Below the pieces are notes generated by a model. It did not search any database, was not told the DNA's origin, and was given only the letters and a program-made list of their open reading frames with translations. This document shows, piece by piece, positions 44,716-53,092 of a stretch of DNA of 53,092 nt (position 1 is its first letter; every line of letters starts with the position of its first letter). Source of the DNA: Promethearchaeota archaeon (GTDB taxonomy: Archaea > Asgardarchaeota > Lokiarchaeia > Sigyniarchaeales > SOKP01); assembly GCA_016839765.1 (NCBI GenBank), contig JAEOTP010000004.1, forward strand, positions 1-53,092, in the 5' to 3' direction. The position numbers were made by a program, and so were the translations under genes.

Positions 44716-46026
44716 ATGACTGAAAAAAATACTAATGAAACCGAAGTTAAAAATCAATTCAAATCCTGGCGGAAGCGAATATTTTTTACAGTTTGGATTA
44801 CCTACATGATCTATTATATAGGACGAAATAATTATGCTATAGCAAAACCCTTCATCATGGGTGAATTTGGAGCATATTCCGCCACTTTGATGGGACTTGT
44901 AAGTTCGACTTTTCTTCTTGCATATGCATTTGGACAATTTTTCAACGGTTTTCTGGGTGATAAAGTCGGTGCCAGACGTTTTATTACTCTAGGCTTAATT
45001 ATATCTTCAGCTTTAAATTTGTTAATGGGAGTTGCTTTTGATTTTATTTGGGTAGCATTTCTTTTTTGGGGCTTGAATGGTTATTTCCAATCAATGGGAT
45101 GGGCTCCTTCTGTAAAAACAATTGCTAATTGGTACCCTGCAGAAAAAAGAGGGAAATGGTCTAGTAGACTTGCCACTTCATATCTACTTGGAGGAGTCTT
45201 ATCATGGTTTATTGCAATACTTATTACTGACCAATTCAGTCTCGACTGGCGTTTTTCTTTTATTATTCCAGGGATTTTCATGTTTCTCATGGCGATTCAT
45301 TTTTATATCCGTATTAGAAATGCTCCTGAAGAGGTTGGTTTACCAACTTTGGAAGAAGAATGTGATGGTAAAATAGTAATGGGGGAATGCCGTCCTGATA
45401 AATTTGTAGGTTTTAAGTATACTCTTAACACAGTAATTAAGACTAGAACCGTTCTCTTTGCATCTTTTGGGTTATTTTGCTTAAATATGGTTAGATATGG
45501 ATTAACCGACTGGCTTCCATATTTATTAAGCCCTGAAATAACGGGTGCTGCATACTTTGGTACATGGAAATCCATTTTTTACCCTATTGGGGGTACAATT
45601 GGCGTCATTATCGCGGCATGGATTTCAGACAAATATGTTAAAAAAAGAAGAATACCTGTAGTTTGCGCTTTTTTTATTGGGTTGGGACTTACATTATTTA
45701 TATATACATTGTTACCACCGCTTGATGTGGTTTTTGGAATTCCCGTATTGATGTTAATAGGCTTTCTAAATTTTGGCCCTCATGCACTTTTAGTTACTAC
45801 AATACCTATGGAATTTGGCACAAGGAAAGCATCTTCTGCCGCTACGGGATTTATTGATGGAGTTGGATATATTGGAGCTGCTATTACAACTTTTACGTCA
45901 GGCGCTCTAATTGATGCTGCTGGATCTGGAGCTGCTTTTACGCTTTGGATAATTGTTGCTTTAGTAGGTGGATTAGTCCTATTATTTGATTGGAAAAGTA
46001 TGCCAGAGAGAAGAGAATATCTTTAA
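44716..46026 (+). CDS. MFS transporter of the organophosphate:phosphate antiporter (OPA) family
   Basis: 436 residues with 12 hydrophobic segments. Family-specific segments are ITYMIYYIGRNNYAIAKP, FGQFFNGFLGDKVGAR and NGYFQSMGWAPSVKTIANWY, as in GlpT, UhpT and PgtP. These exchange an organic phosphate such as glycerol-3-phosphate for inorganic phosphate. It lies 25 bases behind the nucleotidyltransferase gene and is surely co-transcribed. Together they suggest uptake and activation of a phosphorylated polyol or sugar. It is convergent with the TagB-like gene. Confidence 0.9.
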   Translation: MTEKNTNETEVKNQFKSWRKRIFFTVWITYMIYYIGRNNYAIAKPFIMGEFGAYSATLMGLVSSTFLLAYAFGQFFNGFLGDKVGARRFITLGLIISSALNLLMGVAFDFIWVAFLFWGLNGYFQSMGWAPSVKTIANWYPAEKRGKWSSRLATSYLLGGVLSWFIAILITDQFSLDWRFSFIIPGIFMFLMAIHFYIRIRNAPEEVGLPTLEEECDGKIVMGECRPDKFVGFKYTLNTVIKTRTVLFASFGLFCLNMVRYGLTDWLPYLLSPEITGAAYFGTWKSIFYPIGGTIGVIIAAWISDKYVKKRRIPVVCAFFIGLGLTLFIYTLLPPLDVVFGIPVLMLIGFLNFGPHALLVTTIPMEFGTRKASSAATGFIDGVGYIGAAITTFTSGALIDAAGSGAAFTLWIIVALVGGLVLLFDWKSMPERREYL

Positions 46027-46081
46027 AAACCAAATCAAGTTAATATCTTTTTCTTTTATCTATTATCTTTTTTAAGAAATA

Positions 46082-47302
46082 TTATGTATACTCTATTCCT
46101 AGGAAATCTAAAATTCTTTCAATAGAGTTCCCATCATTATACTTGTTGAACTTTTCTCTTATTTTCTCTCTAATTCCTTTATATTCTATTTCTATCTTTT
46201 CCAGGCTTTTAATAGTCTTAATTAAATCTTCGACATTAAAAATAACAGGTCCCGGTGCTATTTCCTTAAGATTATAATTTAAACCTCTTCCTTCTTGATA
46301 TCTATCTATATCATAAGGAAATAAAATAATTGGTTTCATAGTCAACAAAAAATCAAATATAACTGATGAATAATCTGAGATAAGGAGATTTGAGATTAAA
46401 AGAAGTTCTTGAATATCTGAAGACTTCTTAACAAGATTAATATTTCCATATTCACTAAAATTAAACTCCTTTTCAAAAATATGACCCTTAAAAAGAAAAA
46501 CTGAATTCATTTCTTTTAATACTTTATTTAAGCTTGTTAGATCCTCTTTTGTAAACGGAAATCTTAAAGTATTAGCATCCCTATGTGTTGGAGCATATAA
46601 TATAACATAATTTGCATTTTCAGGTACATTATAGTACTTTTTAATTTTACTAATTAAATCTTTATCTTTGTTGAATAGGATATCATTTCTAGGGTACCCC
46701 AAATCGAGTATTTTATTAGGCGAAACTTTAAAAGCTGACGTTAATATTTCATGTTCATATTTTCCACTAGCAGGAGTTAAAACATAATCAATATACTGGT
46801 GAGGATATGACTTTAATTTCAGTATATCTACCCATTTTTTATAAATATAGGTTTTCTCAAAATCCTCCGTAATATCTTTTATTACAGTTCCATGGAACGT
46901 CATAATGATTTTAGTTTTCGGTGAAAATTCAATTGGCAATACGTCATATATACCATGAGTGAGAAAAACATACCTACATCTTCTTAAAAGTCTTATTGCA
47001 TTTATACTTAACATATAAACTGCATTATAACCTTTCTGTCTAAGATTCATCAGAATTTCTCGTGATTTTGTTAACCAAACCACTTTATACTTAGAATTTC
47101 TACTTAAAAATTCAAATAGATATTTTGTGTTGTCCAAATATGAATTTCCACTATACGCTCCCATAATTATTAAATTTTCATCAACTTTTTTACGAAATAG
47201 TTTAGAAATGAATTTAAAACAAAAAGGTATAAATATATCTCTTAAAAGTGCGTAAAAATTTTTATTTTTTAAAAAAGAAAGTCTCTCAAGCTGTAAATTC
47301 AT
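46082..47302 (-). CDS. CDP-glycerol glycerophosphotransferase family protein (TagB/TagF-like)
   Basis: 406 residues. Family features are LIIMGAYSGNSYLDNTKYL, MTFHGTVIKDI, SGKYEHEILTSAF and LDLGYPRNDIL. VILYAPTHRD corresponds to the YAPTWR-type motif, SDYSSVIFDFLL holds the conserved Ser/Asp, and DRYQEGRGLNYNL is the segment near the CDP site. Members build glycerol- or ribitol-phosphate chains in teichoic acids and some capsules. It is the last gene in a leftward run that starts with the sulfate genes, 101 bases after APS kinase. It faces the nucleotidyltransferase/OPA pair that could supply its CDP substrate. Confidence 0.88.
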   Translation of the reverse strand: MNLQLERLSFLKNKNFYALLRDIFIPFCFKFISKLFRKKVDENLIIMGAYSGNSYLDNTKYLFEFLSRNSKYKVVWLTKSREILMNLRQKGYNAVYMLSINAIRLLRRCRYVFLTHGIYDVLPIEFSPKTKIIMTFHGTVIKDITEDFEKTYIYKKWVDILKLKSYPHQYIDYVLTPASGKYEHEILTSAFKVSPNKILDLGYPRNDILFNKDKDLISKIKKYYNVPENANYVILYAPTHRDANTLRFPFTKEDLTSLNKVLKEMNSVFLFKGHIFEKEFNFSEYGNINLVKKSSDIQELLLISNLLISDYSSVIFDFLLTMKPIILFPYDIDRYQEGRGLNYNLKEIAPGPVIFNVEDLIKTIKSLEKIEIEYKGIREKIREKFNKYNDGNSIERILDFLGIEYT

Positions 47303-47403
47303 CTATATTAATCACTCAATTTTAATATACAATGTTTGTAAGATTTTAGAATTAATATAAAAATAAAAATTTAGTAAATTTAAAATTTTCATCATTAACT
47401 TAC

Positions 47404-47952
47404 TTAATGCTCATCTGGTAAATAACCCATTTCATTTAGAGCATATAATATATTATTTTTACTTTCCTCGACTGTTTGTTTATCAGTTTCGACAATGATC
47501 TCTACATTATCAGGTTCTTCGAAGGGATGATCAATTCCAGTGAAATTTTTAATCTCACCGGCTCTAGCTTTAGAATACATACCTTTTACATCTCGTTTCT
47601 CGCATTCCTCTAGTGAACATTTAACATAAACAAGTATATAATCACCAATTTCATTCCGCGAATAAGCACGTATTTTATTATATGGTGATACAAAAGAGGC
47701 AAGGACAGCAACACCATTTCGGGTTAAAAGTTTAGCAACAAACGTGACTCTCTCAATGTTCATATTTCGATCCTCTTCAGTGAATCCCAAATCACGTGTT
47801 AAACTTTTTCTAACAATATCTCCATCTAGGCGTTCCACTTTCATCCCTCTTTTTCTCAGATCATCAGCAACAGCATCTGCAAGTATAGATTTCCCTGAGC
47901 AAGGAAGTCCTGTAAACCATAACGTAAATCCTTTATGTTCTATTTTTTTCAC
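47404..47952 (-). CDS. cysC: Adenylylsulfate (APS) kinase
   Basis: 182 residues. It phosphorylates APS to PAPS, the universal sulfate donor. The P-loop is GLPCSGKS (15-22), followed by ERLDGDIVRKSLTRDLGF (the D-G-D-x2-R motif), the SPYNKIR segment, and FTGIDHPFEEP near the C-terminus. Length and order match single-domain CysC. It is third in the leftward operon behind ATP sulfurylase and the AP-superfamily hydrolase, with only five bases between it and the latter. Confidence 0.93.
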   Translation of the reverse strand: MKKIEHKGFTLWFTGLPCSGKSILADAVADDLRKRGMKVERLDGDIVRKSLTRDLGFTEEDRNMNIERVTFVAKLLTRNGVAVLASFVSPYNKIRAYSRNEIGDYILVYVKCSLEECEKRDVKGMYSKARAGEIKNFTGIDHPFEEPDNVEIIVETDKQTVEESKNNILYALNEMGYLPDEH

Positions 47953-47957
47953 CCATT

Positions 47958-49346
47958 TTAAAATTCAATTACATTTCCTTCCATATCATTTGGAATTTCA
48001 AATCCTAAAATATTTAGACAAGTTGGAGCAATATCTAATATGTTTTTTGTGCCTAAATCCTTTCCAATTTTACTTTTTGGATTATAAATAATGTATATTC
48101 CGTAATAGTCATGTACAGCATCATCTGGTCCCGTGTCATTTTCTTTTAAATACATAGATTCATAACCTACTGTACCAGCAGATCTCCAATTTAAATCATC
48201 AAAATATACCATTAAATCAGGTGGATCTCCGCGAATTATTGCATAAAAATCTCCAGGTTTATAAACTTTTGTATTCATGGGGTTACCAGAGTCATCCTTT
48301 ATTGATTTTATCTTTTCTGCTATAAGGTCCCTCATTTTTTCGTAATCTTCCTTTTTAATAATACCTTCAGGTTCTCTTCCCTCAACATTTAAGAAAATCC
48401 TAGCATAATAACCACCCCAACCCCAAGCATATGTTTTGTTCCAATCAATTTTTGCATCATCTAATCTGGTTCCTGGTTTGGGTTTCCCTTTAAACTTTAA
48501 TAATCCAAGTTCTTCAAAGGCCATATTAACACATATTAAACCTTTCATTGCTTTTGCTCCATGATCGGATGCTACAACAATAGTTGTATTATCATCTAAC
48601 AAGTCCAAAATTTCCCCTACTTCTTCATCTAAATATTTATAATAGTTACGCATTTCAAGCTCGAATTGATTTCCAGGAACGTATTTGTCATGTTTTTTAT
48701 CAAAATATTTCCAAAAAGCATGATGAAATCTATCTAAACCTATTATAACAAATTGGAAAAAGTCCCAATCTTTATTTTTCATCAAATATTTGATTGTTTT
48801 AAACTGAATCCTAGTCATTTCATATATCTCCTTTAATAAAGCCGTTTTATTTTCTACTCTAAAATTTGCATCTAAAATGTAATTGCCAATTTCATCTTCT
48901 ATTTCTTGTTTCAGTTCAGGGGGATATGTATAAGTTGAGTCTGTATCTGGTGTTATAAAGCCAGCAATTAGGTTACCATTAATTGATTTGACAGGATATG
49001 TGGGAGGTACTCCAATAATAATGCTTTTTAATCCCTTTCTACCAATTATATCCCAAATGGTGGGTTCTTTTACTGAATTTGAAGTGGCTATCCAAAAATC
49101 ATTATAAGCAAACTTCTTTCGATGCCTAAATCCATAAATTCCAAGTGTACCTGCTTTTTTACCTGTTGCCATAACCATCCATGCTGGTATCGTAATTGGA
49201 GGATCTGAACTTCTTAATTTTCCATATACTCCATTTTCCATTAATTTTCTGATATTTGGGCAATCATCGATAAAATCATTGAATAAAGTTCTTGGTGTAG
49301 CGCAATCTAAACCAATAAGGACCAATTTCTTTTTTTTTTTACTCAT
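47958..49346 (-). CDS. Alkaline-phosphatase-superfamily hydrolase (type I phosphodiesterase-like)
   Basis: 462 residues. The N-terminal LVLIGLDCATPRT carries the first metal Asp. PPITIPAWMVMATGK contains the catalytic Thr/Ser. The VVASDHGAKAMKG segment holds the Asp-His metal pair, and HDYYGIYIIYNP is near the C-terminus. There is no signal peptide, so it is cytoplasmic. This family sits between sulfate adenylyltransferase and APS kinase genes in many genomes as well. A nucleotide, PAP or sulfate-ester substrate is plausible but unproven. It lies between sat and cysC with spacings of 45 and five bases. Confidence 0.85.
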   Translation of the reverse strand: MSKKKKKLVLIGLDCATPRTLFNDFIDDCPNIRKLMENGVYGKLRSSDPPITIPAWMVMATGKKAGTLGIYGFRHRKKFAYNDFWIATSNSVKEPTIWDIIGRKGLKSIIIGVPPTYPVKSINGNLIAGFITPDTDSTYTYPPELKQEIEDEIGNYILDANFRVENKTALLKEIYEMTRIQFKTIKYLMKNKDWDFFQFVIIGLDRFHHAFWKYFDKKHDKYVPGNQFELEMRNYYKYLDEEVGEILDLLDDNTTIVVASDHGAKAMKGLICVNMAFEELGLLKFKGKPKPGTRLDDAKIDWNKTYAWGWGGYYARIFLNVEGREPEGIIKKEDYEKMRDLIAEKIKSIKDDSGNPMNTKVYKPGDFYAIIRGDPPDLMVYFDDLNWRSAGTVGYESMYLKENDTGPDDAVHDYYGIYIIYNPKSKIGKDLGTKNILDIAPTCLNILGFEIPNDMEGNVIEF

Positions 49347-49391
49347 TATGATACTAACTCAAGGCTCTCATTTTTATAATTAACATAAAAA

Positions 49392-50540
49392 TCATGTAAC
49401 AAATGGATTTTTATACTTTAGAATCACTTCTGCTACTTCTTTGCGCATAACTTCTGGATCAGGTGGGTTTCCAGCCTTTAAAGCATTTCTAATTTCACGA
49501 CCTGCAAAGAAATTCTGCATTTCTGGAGGATGGGGACAAATCTTATCATTCACAACCGCGTCACACTTTTTACATTTTGAGAAGGAGCGAAATTTAATTG
49601 GTTCAATACCTAAATCTGGAAATTTATCAAAAATGAAATGAGCATCATAAGGTCCATAATAATTCCCTACTCCTGCATGATCTCTCCCAATAATTATATG
49701 TGTACATCCAAAATTCTTTCTTGCAATTGCATGAAATATAGCTTCTTTTGGTCCCGCATATCTCATCTCTGTTTCGAATGTACTCATTACTACGCGATTT
49801 TTAGGATAATATTCTTTAATTAATACTTTATATGCTTCGATAATTACACTGTCTAAGAAATCACCTTGCTTTTTCTTACCAATTACAGGATTTATGAACA
49901 AACCATCTACATAAGTCAAGCCTGCTTTTTGGATATATTCATGTCCTAAATGTGGTGGGTTTCTTGTTTGAAACGCCACAACTCGTTCCCATCTCATTTC
50001 CTTGAAAAGGACTCTTGTTTCTATAGGCTTTAGGTCTATTTCTGGGAATGTAGCTTTAGGTTCATTGATTAAAAATATTTGTCCTCCCATTAGTTTTTCT
50101 TTATAGTTTAAAACACTGTTCACTCCTGGATGATCTCTTTCTAAAGTTCCATATGTTTTGCTTGCATAATCCTTTTTGTCAAAATCATAGATATCTTCTA
50201 CTCTCATTAATGCAATAGGCTTATTCTCACCATTTGTTAGGATGATCTGATCATCGCTTTTGATATTCTTGAGTTCATTTTCTGAAACATCTAAAGTTAT
50301 AGGAAAAGGCCAAGGAATATCACTTTCCAAATACATAGACTCAAGAACATAATTATAATCATTTTCATTCATAAAGCCTTCTAATGGGCTAAATACTCCA
50401 AATGCAATGTTTTTAATCACTTTTAATGTTTCAGGTCTTACTTTAATTGTTTCAAATTCGTTGACCTGACCCAAAATTCTTTCCCTTTCAAAATTAGGTA
50501 AAACCTTATTTATTAAAGTACCTCCATGTGGCGGAATCAT
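49392..50540 (-). CDS. sat: Sulfate adenylyltransferase (ATP sulfurylase)
   Basis: 382 residues. It makes APS from ATP and sulfate. The N-terminus (MIPPHGGTLINKVL) is typical of archaeal and bacterial monofunctional Sat. The nucleotide-binding QTRNPPHLGHEY and GRDHAGVGNYYGPYD are intact. The cysteines in FSKCKKCDAVVNDKICPH are a zinc-binding region seen in some members. With APS kinase in the same operon the product is PAPS for sulfation or assimilation; no APS reductase is nearby, so assimilation or sulfate respiration is not indicated. The upstream RHH gene is 48 bases away. Confidence 0.95.
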   Translation of the reverse strand: MIPPHGGTLINKVLPNFERERILGQVNEFETIKVRPETLKVIKNIAFGVFSPLEGFMNENDYNYVLESMYLESDIPWPFPITLDVSENELKNIKSDDQIILTNGENKPIALMRVEDIYDFDKKDYASKTYGTLERDHPGVNSVLNYKEKLMGGQIFLINEPKATFPEIDLKPIETRVLFKEMRWERVVAFQTRNPPHLGHEYIQKAGLTYVDGLFINPVIGKKKQGDFLDSVIIEAYKVLIKEYYPKNRVVMSTFETEMRYAGPKEAIFHAIARKNFGCTHIIIGRDHAGVGNYYGPYDAHFIFDKFPDLGIEPIKFRSFSKCKKCDAVVNDKICPHPPEMQNFFAGREIRNALKAGNPPDPEVMRKEVAEVILKYKNPFVT

Positions 50541-50588
50541 AATTTTTTCCTTTTTTAATATGTTGTAATTATTATATAAAGCTAAATT

Positions 50589-50828
50589 TTAATCAATATA
50601 TCCCAAATCTCGTAATCTCTGCTTTACCTTCTCTTCTTCTTCCTTTGTAAAAGCTTGTTTAGATCTTTCTTCTTCCTCTATAGAAGAAAGAACTTGCCTA
50701 AGAACATACGTCACATAACTGGAGACCGAAGAAAATCCAGTTCCTTTCATTCGCTCTTTTATTTTCTCTGAAAGGACTTTGGGAATTGATACAGTTGTAT
50801 ATTCAACTTTATGTTCATCATCTGACAT
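50589..50828 (-). CDS. Ribbon-helix-helix (CopG/Arc-like) protein
   Basis: 79 residues. The N-terminal EYTTVSIPKVLSEKIKERM matches the ribbon-helix part and the SVSSYVTYVLRQVL segment is the second helix of the DNA-binding fold. The remaining residues (about 55-79) are a charged helix. As the first gene of the leftward sulfate operon, it may regulate that operon, perhaps in response to sulfate or PAPS, but the ligand is unknown. No operator palindrome is obvious in the 256-base upstream spacer (50829-51084), which is otherwise plain AT-rich sequence. Confidence 0.78.
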   Translation of the reverse strand: MSDDEHKVEYTTVSIPKVLSEKIKERMKGTGFSSVSSYVTYVLRQVLSSIEEEERSKQAFTKEEEEKVKQRLRDLGYID

Positions 50829-51084
50829 TATAACTCATTTTAAAATATAATTATATTTAATTAAATAGAATTAAGACATATTAAAAAATCTTACTAAATG
50901 CCCTAATATTAAGGATTCTTAATAAAATAAGAGTATGAATAAAACTTCAAAAAAATAAAGGTTTTTCAGTAATAAAATTTTGTTAATTTGATTCAAATAT
51001 TTATTAAGTAAAGGAGATAATAAATAAATATATACATTAAATATCTATAGGGCAACTCTTTAAATTACTTAAATACTCAAGATT

Positions 51085-52110
51085 ATGCAAATTACTCATC
51101 CAAGAATATCAATTATATTTCCCTCTTATAATGGTGTTAAATTTCTTGAAAGAAATTTGAATTCCATAAAAAATTTAAATAATCTGGATGAGATCGAATT
51201 GGTAATCGTAGATAATAAATCAAAAGATTCCACTATTAATGTAATAAATTCATTTGCAAATAATATCAACATTAATCTAGTGAAAAATAAGTCTAACGAA
51301 GGTTTTGCAGAAGCTTGCAATTGTGGAGTATCTAGCTCGTGTGGAGAGTTTGTGTTTATCACCAATCAAGATGTTGTTTTTCCTCCCGACTTCTTTAATA
51401 AAATAACAAAACTTTATTATAAGTATAGAAATGATCATGAGATTGTTATTTCACCGGCTTTAGTATTTGAAAATGGGAGAATACATTATTTTGGAGCTAA
51501 AAATCATTTTTTAGGATTTTCTTACACTCCCGAATTAGGTGAAAAATTACCACGAGATAATGTTATAAAAACTACTCAAAGATTTTCTGGCGGAACTCTT
51601 TTTATTAAAAAAAATTATTTTTTAGAAATGGGTGGTTTTGATAAAGAATTTTTTATGTATTATGAAGATACAGATCTTTCACTAAAAATTTTGAAGAATG
51701 GAAATCCAATATACACTACAAATGATCCCTTTTTAATCCATCAAAAAAACTATCAAACTATGAATAAGATGCAATATTTCTTTTTAGAACGTAATAGGTA
51801 CCTCATCCTACTTAAAAATGTAAGTAATTTGTATAAACTATTACCTATCATTATTATTACTGAATTTATCTTATTAATCCATTCAATTTTTATTAAAAAG
51901 TTTAAATTAAGGCTAAGAATCTATATTGAATTACTTAAAAAAATTAAATGTTATAGAAATTTAAGAAAATTAGCGAAAAAGGAAAACAGATTAATGCCTT
52001 ATCAAATCTTATCGAGAGATCTAGACCCAATTCTACTGGGCAAGTTAGGAAAATTAAAAGTGTTCAGAAAATTACTTGTCTTTTTTAATAAATTCCTTAA
52101 ATATGTATAA
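51085..52110 (+). CDS. GT2 glycosyltransferase, rhamnosyltransferase-like
   Basis: 341 residues. The GT-A core begins ISIIFPSYNGVKFLERNL. It has VDNKSKDST, NEGFAEACNCGV, TNQDVVFPPDFF at the DxD-equivalent position, and GGTLFIKKNYFLEMGGFDKEFFMYYEDTDLSLK, the ED-rich acceptor-side motif. This is the layout of bacterial WbbL-type rhamnosyl transferases. The C-terminal part has one hydrophobic segment (about 250-270). Convergent with the edge gene. Confidence 0.87.
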   Translation: MQITHPRISIIFPSYNGVKFLERNLNSIKNLNNLDEIELVIVDNKSKDSTINVINSFANNININLVKNKSNEGFAEACNCGVSSSCGEFVFITNQDVVFPPDFFNKITKLYYKYRNDHEIVISPALVFENGRIHYFGAKNHFLGFSYTPELGEKLPRDNVIKTTQRFSGGTLFIKKNYFLEMGGFDKEFFMYYEDTDLSLKILKNGNPIYTTNDPFLIHQKNYQTMNKMQYFFLERNRYLILLKNVSNLYKLLPIIIITEFILLIHSIFIKKFKLRLRIYIELLKKIKCYRNLRKLAKKENRLMPYQILSRDLDPILLGKLGKLKVFRKLLVFFNKFLKYV

Positions 52111-52121
52111 TTAGCAAGATT

Positions 52122-53092
52122 TCAAAATTTCAGCAGGTTTTTTATGTAATTATAATCAGAGATCATAAACTTTCTACAAGATCTATTTGTTCGTCTCCTA
52201 ATTCCAATTCTAAACCCTTGCCATATGGAGATGAGTCTTAATTTTATTTTATAAAAATTTAGCTTTAAAAAATTCAAAACAATTATGCCTAAATTCAAGA
52301 TGCTGAAGATATAGTAAAAGACCACTAGATCAGTTATTTTTGCATGCTTCCAAACTAATATTTGAGAATTTCTGGTAAAAAAATGATGGTTAAAAATCAT
52401 TCTTTCTTGATCAACTATGCGGGGGATATTATGATAGACGATCGTAGTTGGAACATAAAATGATTTATACCCTTTTTTCTGAGCTTGAATATTCCAGTCA
52501 GGATCCTCATGATACATAAAAAAAATCTCATCCATTAATCCTGCTTTGGTTATAACTTCTTTTTTTATAAAAAGGGCTGTTCCAGGAGCAAAACCAATTT
52601 GTTCAATCTCGCTATATCTTTTATTAAAAGGATCATATTCCAAATATCCTCTATTTCCAATAACTATTGCAGATCTAAAGTTTACAAATGCTCCAGCGTT
52701 CCATATAACATCTTTCTCATTATATATTTTAATTTTTGGAGTTATCATACCTGCCTTAGGATTAGATTCTATAAAGTCTACCATAGTTTTTAAAAAATTA
52801 GGTTCTAATATAATATCATAATTTAATAAACAGATATAATCTCCATGTGCTTGTTTAATTGCTTTATTATTACCAGCTCCAAAAAAAAGGTTTTTATCAC
52901 TTCGAATTAATCGAATATTTAAACTATTTTCAAATTGTCTTAATTGGTCCTCTAATTTAGAATATAAATTATAGTCTGACCCATTATCAACAAGGATTAC
53001 TTCAAAATTTTTATAAGCTTGATTCTCTAGTGATTTTAAACAATCTATAGTATATTGATATTTATTATAATTTAAAATAATTATAGAAACTA
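52122..53092 (-). CDS. GT2 glycosyltransferase, 5' end cut by window edge
   Basis: The frame stays open from the stop at 52122 to the right edge; only the first few residues are missing. At the edge it reads VSIIILNYNKYQYTIDCLKSL, then ILVDNGS, NLFFGAGNNKAI and YICLLNYDIILEPNF. In the last, N-Y-D replaces the usual N-N-D of the metal site. PGTALFIKKEVITKAGLMDEIFFMYHEDPDW follows, with the catalytic ED pair. A hydrophobic segment sits near the C-terminus (IFSILNLGIIVLNFL). It is similar in plan to the convergent neighbour. Donor unknown. Confidence 0.85.
   Translation of the reverse strand, partial: VSIIILNYNKYQYTIDCLKSLENQAYKNFEVILVDNGSDYNLYSKLEDQLRQFENSLNIRLIRSDKNLFFGAGNNKAIKQAHGDYICLLNYDIILEPNFLKTMVDFIESNPKAGMITPKIKIYNEKDVIWNAGAFVNFRSAIVIGNRGYLEYDPFNKRYSEIEQIGFAPGTALFIKKEVITKAGLMDEIFFMYHEDPDWNIQAQKKGYKSFYVPTTIVYHNIPRIVDQERMIFNHHFFTRNSQILVWKHAKITDLVVFYYIFSILNLGIIVLNFLKLNFYKIKLRLISIWQGFRIGIRRRTNRSCRKFMISDYNYIKNLLKF

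Noticed and set aside
47744-48091. 115-codon frame opposite APS kinase and the hydrolase C-terminus
   Set aside because: It spans the junction of two clear genes on the other strand and has no protein-like pattern.
49392-50540. Part of a dissimilatory sulfate reduction system
   Set aside because: No aprAB or dsr genes are present; the pairing with APS kinase points to PAPS instead.

Overview
The window looks like a chromosomal piece of an Asgard archaeon of the Lokiarchaeia (Promethearchaeota) type. The evidence is a very AT-rich archaeal genome (TTG, GTG and probably ATT starts, archaeal TATA boxes, an intron-containing tRNA-Tyr with C1:G72 and encoded CCA) combined with eukaryote-like genes. 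These are a ubiquitin-type E1 with a catalytic cysteine domain, an E2 with an HPN motif, a Ras/Rab-like GTPase, a longin-Arf-like GTPase next to a roadblock-like protein, a PDCD5-type protein and a class I-like histone deacetylase homologue. This assignment is inference; no rRNA or other marker is in the window.

Region 1 (1-9.5 kb) is a loose set of mostly single genes: a 4Fe-4S protein cut by the left edge, two tandem zinc-ribbon membrane proteins, a CoiA-like nuclease, several unrecognised proteins, a histone deacetylase homologue, PDCD5, a Gfo/Idh/MocA oxidoreductase and a third zinc-ribbon membrane protein. Region 2 (9.6-14 kb) holds tRNA-Tyr with a 48-nt intron, the E2-like gene, a decayed ferredoxin-domain fragment, a HAD phosphatase, a two-domain acetyltransferase and the E1-like gene. 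E1 and E2 lie about 2 kb apart on opposite strands, and no ubiquitin-like, RING or JAB gene is recognisable between or beside them.

Region 3 (14.1-27.1 kb) starts with a 1650-residue protein made of 14 TPR-like helical hairpins alternating with charged coiled coils. It continues with an ASKHA/[2Fe-2S] corrinoid-activation protein, the Ras-like GTPase, aspartate kinase, a roadblock-then-longin-GTPase operon and a UPF0280 protein. The longin GTPase appears to start at an ATT codon behind a perfect Shine-Dalgarno.

Region 4 (27.1 kb to the right edge) is a long surface-glycan island. It has a GT-C-like membrane protein, nucleotide-sugar epimerases and reductases (including an epimerase-cupin fusion and a WecB-type UDP-GlcNAc 2-epimerase), four GT2 and three GT4-type glycosyltransferases, a SAM methyltransferase and a flippase. 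It also contains two chemically distinctive modules. One is a nucleotidyltransferase plus OPA-family organophosphate transporter facing a TagB-type CDP-glycerol phosphotransferase, which suggests a phosphodiester-linked (teichoic-acid-like) polymer. The other is a four-gene operon (RHH regulator, ATP sulfurylase, AP-superfamily hydrolase, APS kinase) that would make PAPS, the sulfate donor. Together they suggest a sulfated and/or polyol-phosphate-decorated cell surface. No sulfotransferase, oligosaccharyltransferase or obvious polymerase is in view.
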